Assembly (NCBI RefSeq): GCF_025963695.1 | Contig: NZ_JAOQAH010000101.1 | Coordinates: 1-57,676, forward strand | Length of the DNA stretch: 57,676 nt | Source: Segetibacter sp. | GTDB lineage: Bacteria > Bacteroidota > Bacteroidia > Chitinophagales > Chitinophagaceae | Reading direction: 5' to 3' | Part shown: one piece after another, positions 26,594-35,013 of the stretch | Layout: every line of letters starts with the position of its first letter | Position numbering within the stretch: the first letter of the stretch is position 1 | Program-made: the position numbers and the translations under genes | Notes under the pieces: model-generated | Told to the model about the DNA's origin: nothing | What the model saw: only the letters and a program-made list of their open reading frames with translations | Databases searched by the model: none

Positions 26594-26957
26594 TGCAAAC
26601 CGGTCAGAAAGATTTGCGTGATGAGCAACTCACCTTTTTTATAAAACACTTTTACAACCCGGGACTTATAGAAGTGGTTTAGCGGGATAGGCCAAGGGCT
26701 TTCGGTAGGTGTAATCCTAAAGAGGGCAACAAGTGCAGAAGATTTTCAAAAAACGGTTAACGCAGCTGCAGTTTGGGAGTTGCCGGCGATTTTAATAGTA
26801 GAAACGATGGCTATGTTTAGTACTCCATTTCGTAAATACTACAGGTGCAGCTTTGGGTATTACGTAAGGACACACTACCAGGTGGATAGTTGGAGAGTTA
26901 AGTGAAAATTTACTTGAAGCTCTTACATCCACCAGCTCATTCGTTGTGCATTCTTAG
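26594..26957 (+). pseudogene. 2-oxoacid dehydrogenase E1 (alpha/beta) gene, deletion remnant
   Basis: Three separate frames give pieces in family order. From 26594: DEQLTFFIKHFYNPGLIE, then a stop. In another frame: SGIGQGLSVGV, then TSAEDFQKTVNAAAVWELP and LIVETMAMFSTPF. From 26868: GELSENLLEALTS. These resemble the E1-alpha start, its SGIGQEA site, the thiamine-pyrophosphate region (normally ASEGDFHEALNVAAVW) and an E1-beta C-terminal piece. About 0.36 kb remains of a gene normally near 2 kb. Assignment is by recalled motif similarity only. Confidence 0.55.
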
Positions 26958-27436
26958 ACACGCTGCTCCTTTTTTTTAAGACTTTAAAACGATGTCTTCT
27001 CCTATAAAACCACCCTTCAAATTAATTTTTAAAAAAATTTTTTTGATCCAAAAAATACTTCATCTTTACAACCTCTTAACAAACTAACGGTTGTTAGCTA
27101 GGTTGTTCCTGGTGAAGATAGAGCTGGTCGGCCTTTAACGATTGCTTGCACTTTTAATTTCCAGCTCTTTTTTCACCATTTTACCTTCTTCTAAAAATCA
27201 TTCTGATTTCTTCTTTTAAAGCTAAATATTGTAGCAGTAGAGAATCAAAGTAATGAGATTAGTTACAGGTGCTTTGATTCCGTTTCTACAATTTTTTTAA
27301 CACACTTCACTGATACTACAGGTATTAATTTAAGAAATCAGTTTTTATAAGGTTTAAACTTTTGTGAAAGGGGAATAGAGGTAAAATGTTTCTTCTTATT
27401 TTTCCGTTGGAATATAAAAATAAGCAGCAGATCCTA
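26958..27436. other. Intergenic, no recognised gene
   Basis: About 480 bases between the E1 remnant and the L,D-transpeptidase. AT-rich with several poly-A and poly-T runs. An 18-codon in-frame extension of the next gene starts at 27386, but the signal peptide argues for the later ATG. Nothing else was recognised. Confidence 0.4.
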
Positions 27437-27958
27437 ATGAAACGCACCTCCCTAATTCTTGTTCTTAGTTTAATTTTTTTTAGCAATACTTCATTTTATC
27501 GCCCCATATATAGTAAAAGTGCTTTTTACATCGTTATTGATAAAAGCGATTATGAGTTGAATGTCTATGACGCTGAAGGATGGTTAATTACATTTCCGGT
27601 TGTTCTTGGTAACAAAGACCAGGGGGATAAATTGGTGCAGGGAGACAGGAAAACGCCTGAAGGTACCTTTACTATTGTTAGCAAAAGAGTGCATGCAAAA
27701 TGGTGTAGGTATATAGGATTAGACTTTCCTACGCCTGCTGACATTCAAAAATTTAACATGCGCAAGAGGCAAGGCGTGATACCACGAAATGCAGTACAAG
27801 GCGGAGGAATTGGCATTCATGGTACATGGCCCCACGAAGATTATGCAATTGATCAATACCAGAATTGGACGGAAGGTTGCATAAGCTTGAAGAACGAACA
27901 TGTGAAACAACTTTATTCGATGATACCTGTTGGTACAAGAGTAACTATTAGAAAGTAA
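27437..27958 (+). CDS. L,D-transpeptidase family (YkuD-fold) exported protein
   Basis: A 173-residue protein from the ATG at 27437, which opens a signal or anchor segment (MKRTSLILVLSLIFFSNTSF). The YkuD catalytic pattern is present: H128 in GIGIHGT and nucleophile C148 in EGCISL. Known role: 3-3 cross-linking of peptidoglycan, or attaching or trimming wall-linked proteins, in the periplasm. It lacks LysM or other wall-binding domains, so its target is not evident. Flanked on both sides by decayed genes; single gene. Confidence 0.9.
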   Translation: MKRTSLILVLSLIFFSNTSFYRPIYSKSAFYIVIDKSDYELNVYDAEGWLITFPVVLGNKDQGDKLVQGDRKTPEGTFTIVSKRVHAKWCRYIGLDFPTPADIQKFNMRKRQGVIPRNAVQGGGIGIHGTWPHEDYAIDQYQNWTEGCISLKNEHVKQLYSMIPVGTRVTIRK

Positions 27959-28049
27959 CGCTTAACTCCTAAGCACAATAAATTTTACTGATTATTTGAG
28001 AATTCGCTTATGTTTCGCTGCATTTCTCCGGCTGATTCTTAGCGAGGCT

Positions 28050-28545
28050 TTGATGGCCGCCGTTAGTATATATAGCAACCCACTTTTCTTGGAAGAAGGT
28101 TATAAATTTCTCTTGTTTCGGTTTCGCTTACCCTTTTATCATTTTTAAACCACACAACAAAACAGGAACACCTGTAGTTTTAGCATACGCTGCCGGTTCA
28201 TGACTAAAAGCCTAGAGTCTTTGTGCCGCACCTCCCTTACAAGTAAGCAGTGTAGCCAGTAGTAGTGCCGGTAAGTGCATTATTCGTAACCTTTCTTTTA
28301 CAGCATCTGTTAAGGTAGCAAATAGCATTTCCAATATAACTTTTGTTCGATGAGTGTCTTGGTAATCAGTCTTGGCTTTGGTAATGGCAGTAGCGCCCGA
28401 AGGAATACCGCAAACAATTAGTTTCTCTCGCTTTTTGTCTTTATGAAATCATAGACTGCCTTTACATCCTGGCTTTCTTTGTATCCGGCGGTACAAGTAT
28501 TTCCTTTGCTGTTACCATGGGCCCTTATGTGGCAAAGCATAAGGG
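28050..28545 (-). pseudogene. Alpha/beta hydrolase gene, multiply frameshifted remnant
   Basis: On the minus strand, pieces in different frames line up as one protein: RAHGNSKGNTCTAGYKES, then QDVKAVYDFIKTK, VILEMLFATLTDAVKERLRI, MHLPALL, AFSHEPAAYAKTTGVPVLL and finally WVAIYTNG. The order G-x-GNS, DVKAVYDFI, the EMPFATL-like stretch and the late YAKTVxVPVLL strand is that of a prolyl-oligopeptidase-like alpha/beta hydrolase. The nucleophile region reads GIPSGA rather than GxSxG. Several frameshifts and stops rule out a product. Confidence 0.55.
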
Positions 28546-28762
28546 GTCTTGATTGATGATGTTAGAATGAACAAAAATGATTAAAAAAAATATATCGAAC
28601 AATCGTACGACCTGAAGGATAAACTTTCAATAAAATAAAAAAGCAAGTATGAAGTATAGTTTCCTCTATTTGGTATTATACGAACTATAATACATCAGCT
28701 CTAAGACCTGCAAAAACTTCTACCTTTACTATTCATTTTTACAACAATTCAAATTATATCAT

Positions 28763-29986
28763 ATGCCAGGCTTCGAGTTATGGGGAGAGGAAGAAAGAAA
28801 AGAGGTTAATGACGTTTTAGACACAGGAATTTTAATGCGGTATGGGTTTGATGGGCCGAGAAAAGGAGTTTGGAAAGCAAAGGAACTTGAACAAGAAATC
28901 TGTACAAAGTTTGGTAGCCGATATGCCCAACTAACCAGTAGTGGTACGGCTGCCCTTACAACAGCAATGGCAGCGCTGGGCATCGGTCATGGCGATGAAG
29001 TAATAATGCCGACTTTTACTTTTGTGGCAAGTTTCGAGGCAGTGCTAAGTGTGGGTGCAATACCTGTTTTAGTTGATGTAGATGATACCCTTACATTAAA
29101 CCCCGGGGCAGTAAAATCTGCCATTACCCCAAAAACAAAGTGTATAATGCCTGTACACATGTGCGGTAGCATGGCCGATCTTGATGCTTTAAAAAATATT
29201 TGCGAGCAGCATGATCTGCTATTACTCGAAGATGCATGTCAAAGTATCGGAGGCAGTTATAAAGGCAAGATGTTGGGAACAATCGGCGACGCCGGAACCT
29301 TTAGTTTTGATTTCGTAAAAACAATGACGTGTGGCGAAGGCGGGGTAGTAATGACCAATAACGAAGATATTTACAATAAGTGTGATGGCTATACCGATCA
29401 TGGTCATGATCACCTGGGTGGTGCTGATCGGGGTGCCGACTTGCATCCATTCATCGGATATAATTATAGGATAAGCGAACTGCATGCAGCGGTGGGGCTC
29501 GCCCAGATAAAGAAGGTGGACCAGATATTAGCTATACAAAAGAAGAATTGTACTCTGCTAAAGCAAATCATCTCTCAAGTACCTGAAGTTTCCTTCCGCT
29601 CGGTTCCCGATCCCTCTGGTGATAGCTGTACTTTTTTAAGTTGGTTCCTTCCTACCGAAGAAATTACTGTGGCGTTTGTTGAAGAAATGAAAGCACAGGG
29701 AATTTTAGCAGGAAACTTTTATTGGTATAAAAACAACTGGCATTACATTAGTAAATGGGACCACTTGAAAAGCGCTGATTTTTTGAACAGGCAGGGGCAT
29801 GAAATTACTGAGAAGCTACGGTCTTATGCAACGCAAACTTTTCCTGCTAGTGATGCTATTATGAGCAGGTGTATATCAACCGCAATAAGTTTGCTATGGA
29901 CGGAAGATCAGTTAAAAGAAAAAGGAGAAAAAATGGTGGCTTCAATAAAGAAGGCGTTGGCTAATACCGGTGCAGAAGTTTTGTAG
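28763..29986 (+). CDS. DegT/DnrJ/EryC1/StrS aminotransferase, KdnA-like
   Basis: A 407-residue PLP-dependent sugar aminotransferase. The PLP Lys is K186 in FSFDFVKTMTCGEGG, and D157 in LLEDACQS binds the pyridine nitrogen. The N-terminus MPGFELWGEEERKEV resembles KdnA, which aminates the 8-position of Kdo to make Kdo8N for lipid A-core attachment. Other DegT members make amino sugars for surface glycans, so KdnA is an inference. The partner alcohol dehydrogenase (KdnB) is not adjacent; upstream are only a decayed hydrolase and an L,D-transpeptidase. Single gene. Confidence 0.85.
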   Translation: MPGFELWGEEERKEVNDVLDTGILMRYGFDGPRKGVWKAKELEQEICTKFGSRYAQLTSSGTAALTTAMAALGIGHGDEVIMPTFTFVASFEAVLSVGAIPVLVDVDDTLTLNPGAVKSAITPKTKCIMPVHMCGSMADLDALKNICEQHDLLLLEDACQSIGGSYKGKMLGTIGDAGTFSFDFVKTMTCGEGGVVMTNNEDIYNKCDGYTDHGHDHLGGADRGADLHPFIGYNYRISELHAAVGLAQIKKVDQILAIQKKNCTLLKQIISQVPEVSFRSVPDPSGDSCTFLSWFLPTEEITVAFVEEMKAQGILAGNFYWYKNNWHYISKWDHLKSADFLNRQGHEITEKLRSYATQTFPASDAIMSRCISTAISLLWTEDQLKEKGEKMVASIKKALANTGAEVL

Positions 29987-30112
29987 GATTAAGAGTCACT
30001 TACTTTCTCCGGATACTATTATTTCAAAGTCGTCTATTTACTTTCAATTTGATGAAGCTTGTAGCCATTCATAGTAACATATCCATTCAAATTACATCCT
30101 TTAAATACTAAA

Positions 30113-30481
30113 TTAAAAAGCGCTCCTTTTTATAAAAGGGCTGTAGGGTTTAGATCCTTTACCTTCCATTCTATCAGTGTACTCTAAACTTCCTAACCTT
30201 ACGCGTAGAGGAAGTTTTATAGCCTTTTCGAGTTGAAATTCTTTCCTGCAAAAAAAGCCAAGGGCGCTGGTATAATAATTTGAAGCCATAAAATAAAAAG
30301 GCGCGGAGCGCCCTTCAAAAGAATTCGAAGTGTCAGTAAGCTTGGCTAAGGATGAACGAACAAGTAAAGGGCTTGCAGTAAGCCTCCCTTTATTGCCAGA
30401 GGCAATTTGTGAAACAGTTTGACCGTTTGATGTAAAGCATACAAATAAATTAATAAACAAACAAATAACGCAACTTCTCAT
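30113..30481 (-). CDS. Small secreted protein of unknown function
   Basis: A 122-residue protein with a signal peptide (MRSCVICLFINLFVCFTSNG, cleavage near GQT) and a basic mature part. The segment ALGFFCRKEFQLEKAIKLPL then RVRLGSLEYTDRMEGK recalls short conserved hypothetical proteins of Bacteroidota that I have no function for. Codon use and the signal peptide support it being real. It is transcribed away from rpoN, 142 bases upstream. Confidence 0.65.
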   Translation of the reverse strand: MRSCVICLFINLFVCFTSNGQTVSQIASGNKGRLTASPLLVRSSLAKLTDTSNSFEGRSAPFYFMASNYYTSALGFFCRKEFQLEKAIKLPLRVRLGSLEYTDRMEGKGSKPYSPFIKRSAF

Positions 30482-30623
30482 GCTTACTGAATTGGTTGTA
30501 AATTTACCTCGAAATGTTGAAAGCGTTTGTTAAGGCAAAAGCACAAGATTTTGGCAAAACTGAAACATCTAATTTGCGATTTTTGCGCACACTTAGATCT
30601 ACCTGGAAACTTAGAGGAATATA

Positions 30624-32105
30624 ATGTCATTAAGTCAATCATTACAACAAAAGCTTTTACAAAAGTTATCGCCTCAGCAGATTCAGTTAATGAAACTGCT
30701 CCAGGTTCCTACTGCCAATCTTGAAGAGCGGATTAAGGAAGAACTGGAGGAAAACCCTGCTTTAGAAGTAGGTGAAGACGGTCATGACGATTTTGAAGAG
30801 GGAGATGATTTTAAAAGCGATTCAGAAGAAGAGTACGATTCAGAGGGGAGCACAGACGAGTACGATAATATAGATTTAAGTGATTACGTACATGAAGGGG
30901 ATGACGAAGTAGGCGATTATAAGTTGCGCGATGAGAACTACCCTGAAATGGATGAGGGAAAAGTGATCCCCATAAGGGTAGAAACTTCGTTTCATGAAGT
31001 CTTGCTGAACCAGCTCGGGATGATGGAACTGGATGAAAGAACCCAAAAAATTGCAGAGCAGATTGTAGGAAGCATTGATGATGATGGTTACTTGAGAAGG
31101 GAAATGTCTTCCATCTCCGACGACCTTGCTTTTCGTCAAAATATTCTTTCTTCTGAGGGTGAGATTGAAGGGCTGATAAAACAAATTCAACAATTTGATC
31201 CTCCCGGCATTTGTGCCCGCGATCTTAAAGAATGCCTTATACTGCAACTGAAACGCAAAGTTGGCGAAGGGAAAGAAGTTGAATTGGCGATGCAGGTGTT
31301 AGAAAAGTACTTTGATGAGTTTACTAAAAAACACTACGAGAAAATTCAACGCGGTCTTAGTCTTACCGACCAACAGTTAAAAGATGTTATTAACCAAATA
31401 ATCAAACTTAATCCTAAACCGGGCGGAAACATTGGCTTTGTAAATAAAGCTGAAAGCTATGTTGTTCCCGACTTTTTCATATTTAATAATAATGGCGTTC
31501 TCGAACTAACCCTTAACAGTAAAAATGCACCGGATCTCCGCATTAGTGAAGGGTATAGAGATATGATTAAAGATTATGAGAAAGGCAGCAAAAAAGACAA
31601 GCGTCAAAAAGAAGCAGTGCTTTTCATTAAGCAAAAGATAGATTCTGCAAAGTGGTTTATCGACATGATCAAACAGCGTCAGCAAACGCTAATTGGAACC
31701 ATGTCGAGTATTATGAATTACCAGAAGGAATTTTTCCTGACAGGTGATGAAACAACGCTAAAGCCAATGATCTTAAAAGACATTGCAGAGATGACCGGGC
31801 TTGACATCAGTACAGTAAGCCGGGTGGCTAACAGCAAATTTGTACAAACGGAGTTTGGAACTTACCGCCTTAAATTTTTCTTCAGCGAATCGTTAAGTAC
31901 CGATAGCGGTGAAGAAGTAAGTACACGAGAAGTAAAAAAAATCTTAAGTAACCTGATAGAAGCAGAGGACAAACGTAAACCTTTAAGCGACGAACAGCTA
32001 ACAGATATGTTGCAGGAAAAAGGATACAATATTGCACGCCGCACTGTTGCAAAATATCGTGAACAATTAAACCTGCCGGTTGCCCGGTTGAGGAAGCAAC
32101 TGTAA
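30624..32105 (+). CDS. rpoN: RNA polymerase sigma-54 factor
   Basis: A 493-residue sigma-54. Region I is Gln/Leu-rich (SLSQSLQQKLLQKLSPQQIQ), region II is strongly acidic (~45-110), followed by the core-binding region, the helix-turn-helix DISTVSRVANSK, and the RpoN box ARRTVAKYRE at ~471-480. Known role: directs polymerase to -24/-12 promoters opened by AAA+ activators; no such activator is encoded in this window. The next gene starts at the base immediately after its stop codon, so the two are probably one transcript. Confidence 0.97.
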   Translation: MSLSQSLQQKLLQKLSPQQIQLMKLLQVPTANLEERIKEELEENPALEVGEDGHDDFEEGDDFKSDSEEEYDSEGSTDEYDNIDLSDYVHEGDDEVGDYKLRDENYPEMDEGKVIPIRVETSFHEVLLNQLGMMELDERTQKIAEQIVGSIDDDGYLRREMSSISDDLAFRQNILSSEGEIEGLIKQIQQFDPPGICARDLKECLILQLKRKVGEGKEVELAMQVLEKYFDEFTKKHYEKIQRGLSLTDQQLKDVINQIIKLNPKPGGNIGFVNKAESYVVPDFFIFNNNGVLELTLNSKNAPDLRISEGYRDMIKDYEKGSKKDKRQKEAVLFIKQKIDSAKWFIDMIKQRQQTLIGTMSSIMNYQKEFFLTGDETTLKPMILKDIAEMTGLDISTVSRVANSKFVQTEFGTYRLKFFFSESLSTDSGEEVSTREVKKILSNLIEAEDKRKPLSDEQLTDMLQEKGYNIARRTVAKYREQLNLPVARLRKQL

Positions 32106-32789
32106 ATGCAAAACTTTCAAGACGCGCCGCCACTTCAACAACAGCAAGTTTATCCGCTCACTCAGCCCAAAGGTTTAAAAGTACTGGCGAACTTCTTTTC
32201 GTACCTTTTTCACCCATTGTTTATATCTCTCTACGTTGCTGGGTATCTTATTTACTTCTATCCTTATGCATTCGCACGGTACGATGATAAACAAAAATTA
32301 TTAACCCTTGCTTTTGTATTTTCTATTACGGCCTTCTTTCCGGCATTAACCGTATTTCTATTGTGGCGGCTAAAATTTGCTAATTCAATTTACCTGCGCA
32401 CCCAAAAAGAAAGAATCATTCCGTATGTAGCCTCTATCACTTATTTCTTCTGGGCCTATTACGTAAGTAAAAATATGCCTGGTAGCCCGGGGATTATGAC
32501 CTTTTTCTTTCTTGGAACTTTTCTCGCTGCAAGTGCAGCACTAATGGCAAACAACTATTTTAAAATAAGTATGCATGCAATCGGGGTCGGCGGTGCTGCC
32601 ACTTTTATGATATTGCTCGGAGTAGTGTCGGCTGAGGCAATAACCGTTCCCATCGCTATTGCTACCATTGTTGCCGGAGTTGTTTGTACATCACGACTCA
32701 TTGTTTCAGACCATCATCCTTACGAAATTTATTGGGGTTTAATTATCGGTGCCTTATGCCAAACAATCGCCTGTTATTTCGTGATGTAG
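32106..32789 (+). CDS. PAP2-like integral membrane protein
   Basis: A 227-residue protein with about six hydrophobic segments, starting directly after the rpoN stop. It shows a faded type-2 phosphatidic acid phosphatase signature: K101-x-R103 and P106 for motif 1, S155-M-H157 where PSGH would be, and SRLIVSDHH at 196-204 for the SRxxxxxH motif, with E207 in place of the final Asp. The layout suggests PAP2 ancestry with altered catalysis. Substrate and activity are unknown. Position indicates co-expression with sigma-54. Confidence 0.7.
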   Translation: MQNFQDAPPLQQQQVYPLTQPKGLKVLANFFSYLFHPLFISLYVAGYLIYFYPYAFARYDDKQKLLTLAFVFSITAFFPALTVFLLWRLKFANSIYLRTQKERIIPYVASITYFFWAYYVSKNMPGSPGIMTFFFLGTFLAASAALMANNYFKISMHAIGVGGAATFMILLGVVSAEAITVPIAIATIVAGVVCTSRLIVSDHHPYEIYWGLIIGALCQTIACYFVM

Positions 32790-33031
32790 TATTTCTTGTA
32801 GGCCACCATTCGTACAACTATTTTACATTCTTGCGGCGCTCCGTTTTACTGCAATAACATTATTCATCTTTTTCCACTTGTTGCTTAAAATACTTTAATC
32901 AGCTTCCATCTCTACTTATAAGTCTCAACTCCGTCCATTAACGATGCAATTTCGATGTTCACTCGAGTCAGATTTAAAAGTTCGGTCTTCCAAAAGCATT
33001 TCTTCTTTAATGTACATTGCAATAAAAATAT

Positions 33032-33850
33032 ATGTCGAATCGCTTTCTTTTATTCCTGTTATCCGCCTTATTCTTTCTGGCGATTAGTTGCAGTCGTCCT
33101 CCCTATCACGCTTCTAATAAAAGGTATAAAAAGCAGGCAAAAGATTATGCAAAAACAATCCGGCAGCAACCTGCTGTATTTGCTGTTAGTGAAGCCATAA
33201 CCCCTGCCTGGGTAGGAACAACTAATTTTAATATGCGCAAGCCTAATTATGTAATTATTCATCACACGGCTCAAAATAGCTGTAATGAAACTTACAAAAC
33301 ATTTACCCTTCCACAAACCCAGGTAAGCGCCCATTATGTTATTTGTAAAGAAGGCGTAGTTCAACACATGCTTAATGATTACTTAAGGGCATGGCATGCA
33401 GGCGCTGGAAAATGGGGAAACCTAACAGATGTAAATTCCGCGTCAATAGGGATTGAGCTGGATAATAACGGTTTTGAGACTTTCACTACGCTACAGATTA
33501 ATAGCTTACTTCAATTGCTCGATACCTTAAAAAGAAAATATGCGATACCAACCGCAAACTTTATTGGACATGCAGATATTGCTCCGACACGTAAAGTAGA
33601 TCCCAATATCTACTTTCCCTGGAAAACACTTGCCGGGCGAGGCTACGGATTGTGGTTCGGTGATACGGCAAGTATTAGCGTACCCGAAAATCTTAGCAAT
33701 ACAAATGCTTTACGAATTATTGGCTATGATGTGAGGGATTCAATTGCGGCAACTAAGGCTTTTAAAAGACATTTTTTGCAAGACACCTCAGCAGTTATTA
33801 CAGACGCTGATAAAAAAGTATTATTTGATTTAATGAATAAAAGCCTCTAA
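33032..33850 (+). CDS. N-acetylmuramoyl-L-alanine amidase lipoprotein (AmiD-like)
   Basis: A 272-residue lipoprotein: signal peptide with lipidated C20 (LAISCSRPP), then an Amidase_2 domain from ~70. Candidate zinc and catalytic residues are H77/H78 in VIIHHTA, E142 in IGIELDN, H180 in FIGHADIAPTRK and D190 in KVDPN. Known role: cleaves the lactyl-amide bond of peptidoglycan or anhydro-muropeptides at the inner face of the outer membrane. A C-terminal ~70-residue tail follows the catalytic domain. Single gene with a strong terminator. Confidence 0.92.
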   Translation: MSNRFLLFLLSALFFLAISCSRPPYHASNKRYKKQAKDYAKTIRQQPAVFAVSEAITPAWVGTTNFNMRKPNYVIIHHTAQNSCNETYKTFTLPQTQVSAHYVICKEGVVQHMLNDYLRAWHAGAGKWGNLTDVNSASIGIELDNNGFETFTTLQINSLLQLLDTLKRKYAIPTANFIGHADIAPTRKVDPNIYFPWKTLAGRGYGLWFGDTASISVPENLSNTNALRIIGYDVRDSIAATKAFKRHFLQDTSAVITDADKKVLFDLMNKSL

Positions 33851-33882
33851 AAATTGGCAAAGTCACGACAAGGGTTAAAACG

Positions 33883-33932
33883 ATATAAGCAAAAAAGCCA
33901 GCAATTTTTGTTGCCGGCTTTTTTGCTTATAT
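33883..33932. terminator. Long bidirectional intrinsic terminator
   Basis: A 50-base inverted repeat: ATATAAGCAAAAAAGCC and GCAA pair with TTGC and GGCTTTTTTGCTTATAT with one mismatch around a T-rich loop. It closes the amidase gene from one side and the META lipoprotein gene from the other. Confidence 0.92.
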
Positions 33933-33940
33933 AAATAGTA

Positions 33941-34714
33941 CTAAGATTTTCTAAATGTTAGCAATAAAGTATTGCCTTGTCTTATTTCAAGCATGTTGCC
34001 GGTTAAACTATAATTATCAGCTTTCTTCAATGCAGCTAAAAATGCTGTTTCATCGTATTCGTTGCAAGCCATTTTCGACGTAACAATATTTCTTCCAAAC
34101 TGAATGTCTTTGTTGCTGAAGTTAAAGCTTCCGCTCATGCTGTTGCAACCGGTTGTTCCGGTAAATACTTGCCTTGCAGCATTTATAGTTAAAGAAGGCA
34201 TACGCTTCCAATATTGAAAAGGTTGAACAGTTGTATCTAAAGTAGAGGTTGATTTATAATCCATTTTTAAACGCGCCTTCGCCGTATCATAAAGTGCATT
34301 CCTCCTGTTATTTCTGGCTCTTGCTCTTGCCTTTGCAGAGGTGCCGCCAGTACCGGAAGTGCCGGTCATCGTTGCATCTGTACCTGTTGTCGTAGAAGCC
34401 AGTGCTGTGTCAGTCATAGCTGCAGCTGAAGTGTCCTGGTACCATGTGGAAGTACTGCTCCAGCTACCATTCGAAGCAAGCATACCGTCTAATCTCCAGG
34501 TTCCATTCAGACTAGTGTCTTTATTAGCTCTATAAGCCCAGTCGCGATCAGCTGGAGTAAAGGAGGCAGAAGCTTTTGCTGCGCTAGTCATTGTATCTCC
34601 CCGGCTTACATTTACATTAGAAATTCCAGGTCCTGCCGGTGTAACTGCTTTTCTTGAACTGCTACAAAAAGCAAAGAATAAGCAAAGTGGTAATACAAAT
34701 ATTGTTTTTTTCAT
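33941..34714 (-). CDS. META (HslJ-like) domain lipoprotein with a low-complexity insertion
   Basis: A 257-residue protein with an export signal and a candidate lipidated C17. The META domain begins with LNGTWRL at ~69 and resumes with MPSLTINAARQVFTGTTGCN at ~172, running through the MACNEYDETAFLAAL segment to the end. About 80-90 residues interrupt it after the first strand: a Ser/Thr/Gly-rich stretch (TTTGTDATMTGTSGTGG) followed by a basic patch (KARARARNNRRN). Known role of META/HslJ proteins: stress or antibiotic tolerance at the outer membrane, mechanism unclear. Single gene. Confidence 0.85.
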   Translation of the reverse strand: MKKTIFVLPLCLFFAFCSSSRKAVTPAGPGISNVNVSRGDTMTSAAKASASFTPADRDWAYRANKDTSLNGTWRLDGMLASNGSWSSTSTWYQDTSAAAMTDTALASTTTGTDATMTGTSGTGGTSAKARARARNNRRNALYDTAKARLKMDYKSTSTLDTTVQPFQYWKRMPSLTINAARQVFTGTTGCNSMSGSFNFSNKDIQFGRNIVTSKMACNEYDETAFLAALKKADNYSLTGNMLEIRQGNTLLLTFRKS

Positions 34715-34973
34715 ACTTTCGGTTTTGTTAGCCCAAAAACCACAACCGTGCCAAAAACGGAGTTGATAGCAAAAACAGAAAAAAAATTTTTAAGATAAGG
34801 AGTAAGACTAGGTCTTAAATTGGAAGTTTAAGATGAGTCAGAAAGTTTTCCGACATCTTTTATCAGAGCACTTTAAAATACTTGCCGGGTTAAAGCACCC
34901 TTAAGACATCTTAAAATACTGGTAAGAAAAGTGAAAGTTCTTTTTGAATTAGTTAAATCTCCCAAAGTCGTAA

Positions 34974-35002
34974 TTGCGTGTCCCCTGCACAATTTATTTT
35001 TG
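34974..35002 (+). promoter_or_regulatory. Possible feoB promoter
   Basis: TTG at 34974-34976, an 18-base spacer and TATTTTTG at 34995-35002 resemble the Bacteroidota consensus. The -7 box ends only 11 bases before the ATG, implying a very short leader. I saw no Fur-box-like dyad in the 300 bases upstream. Confidence 0.45.
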
Positions 35003-35013
35003 AGGGCTAATAA

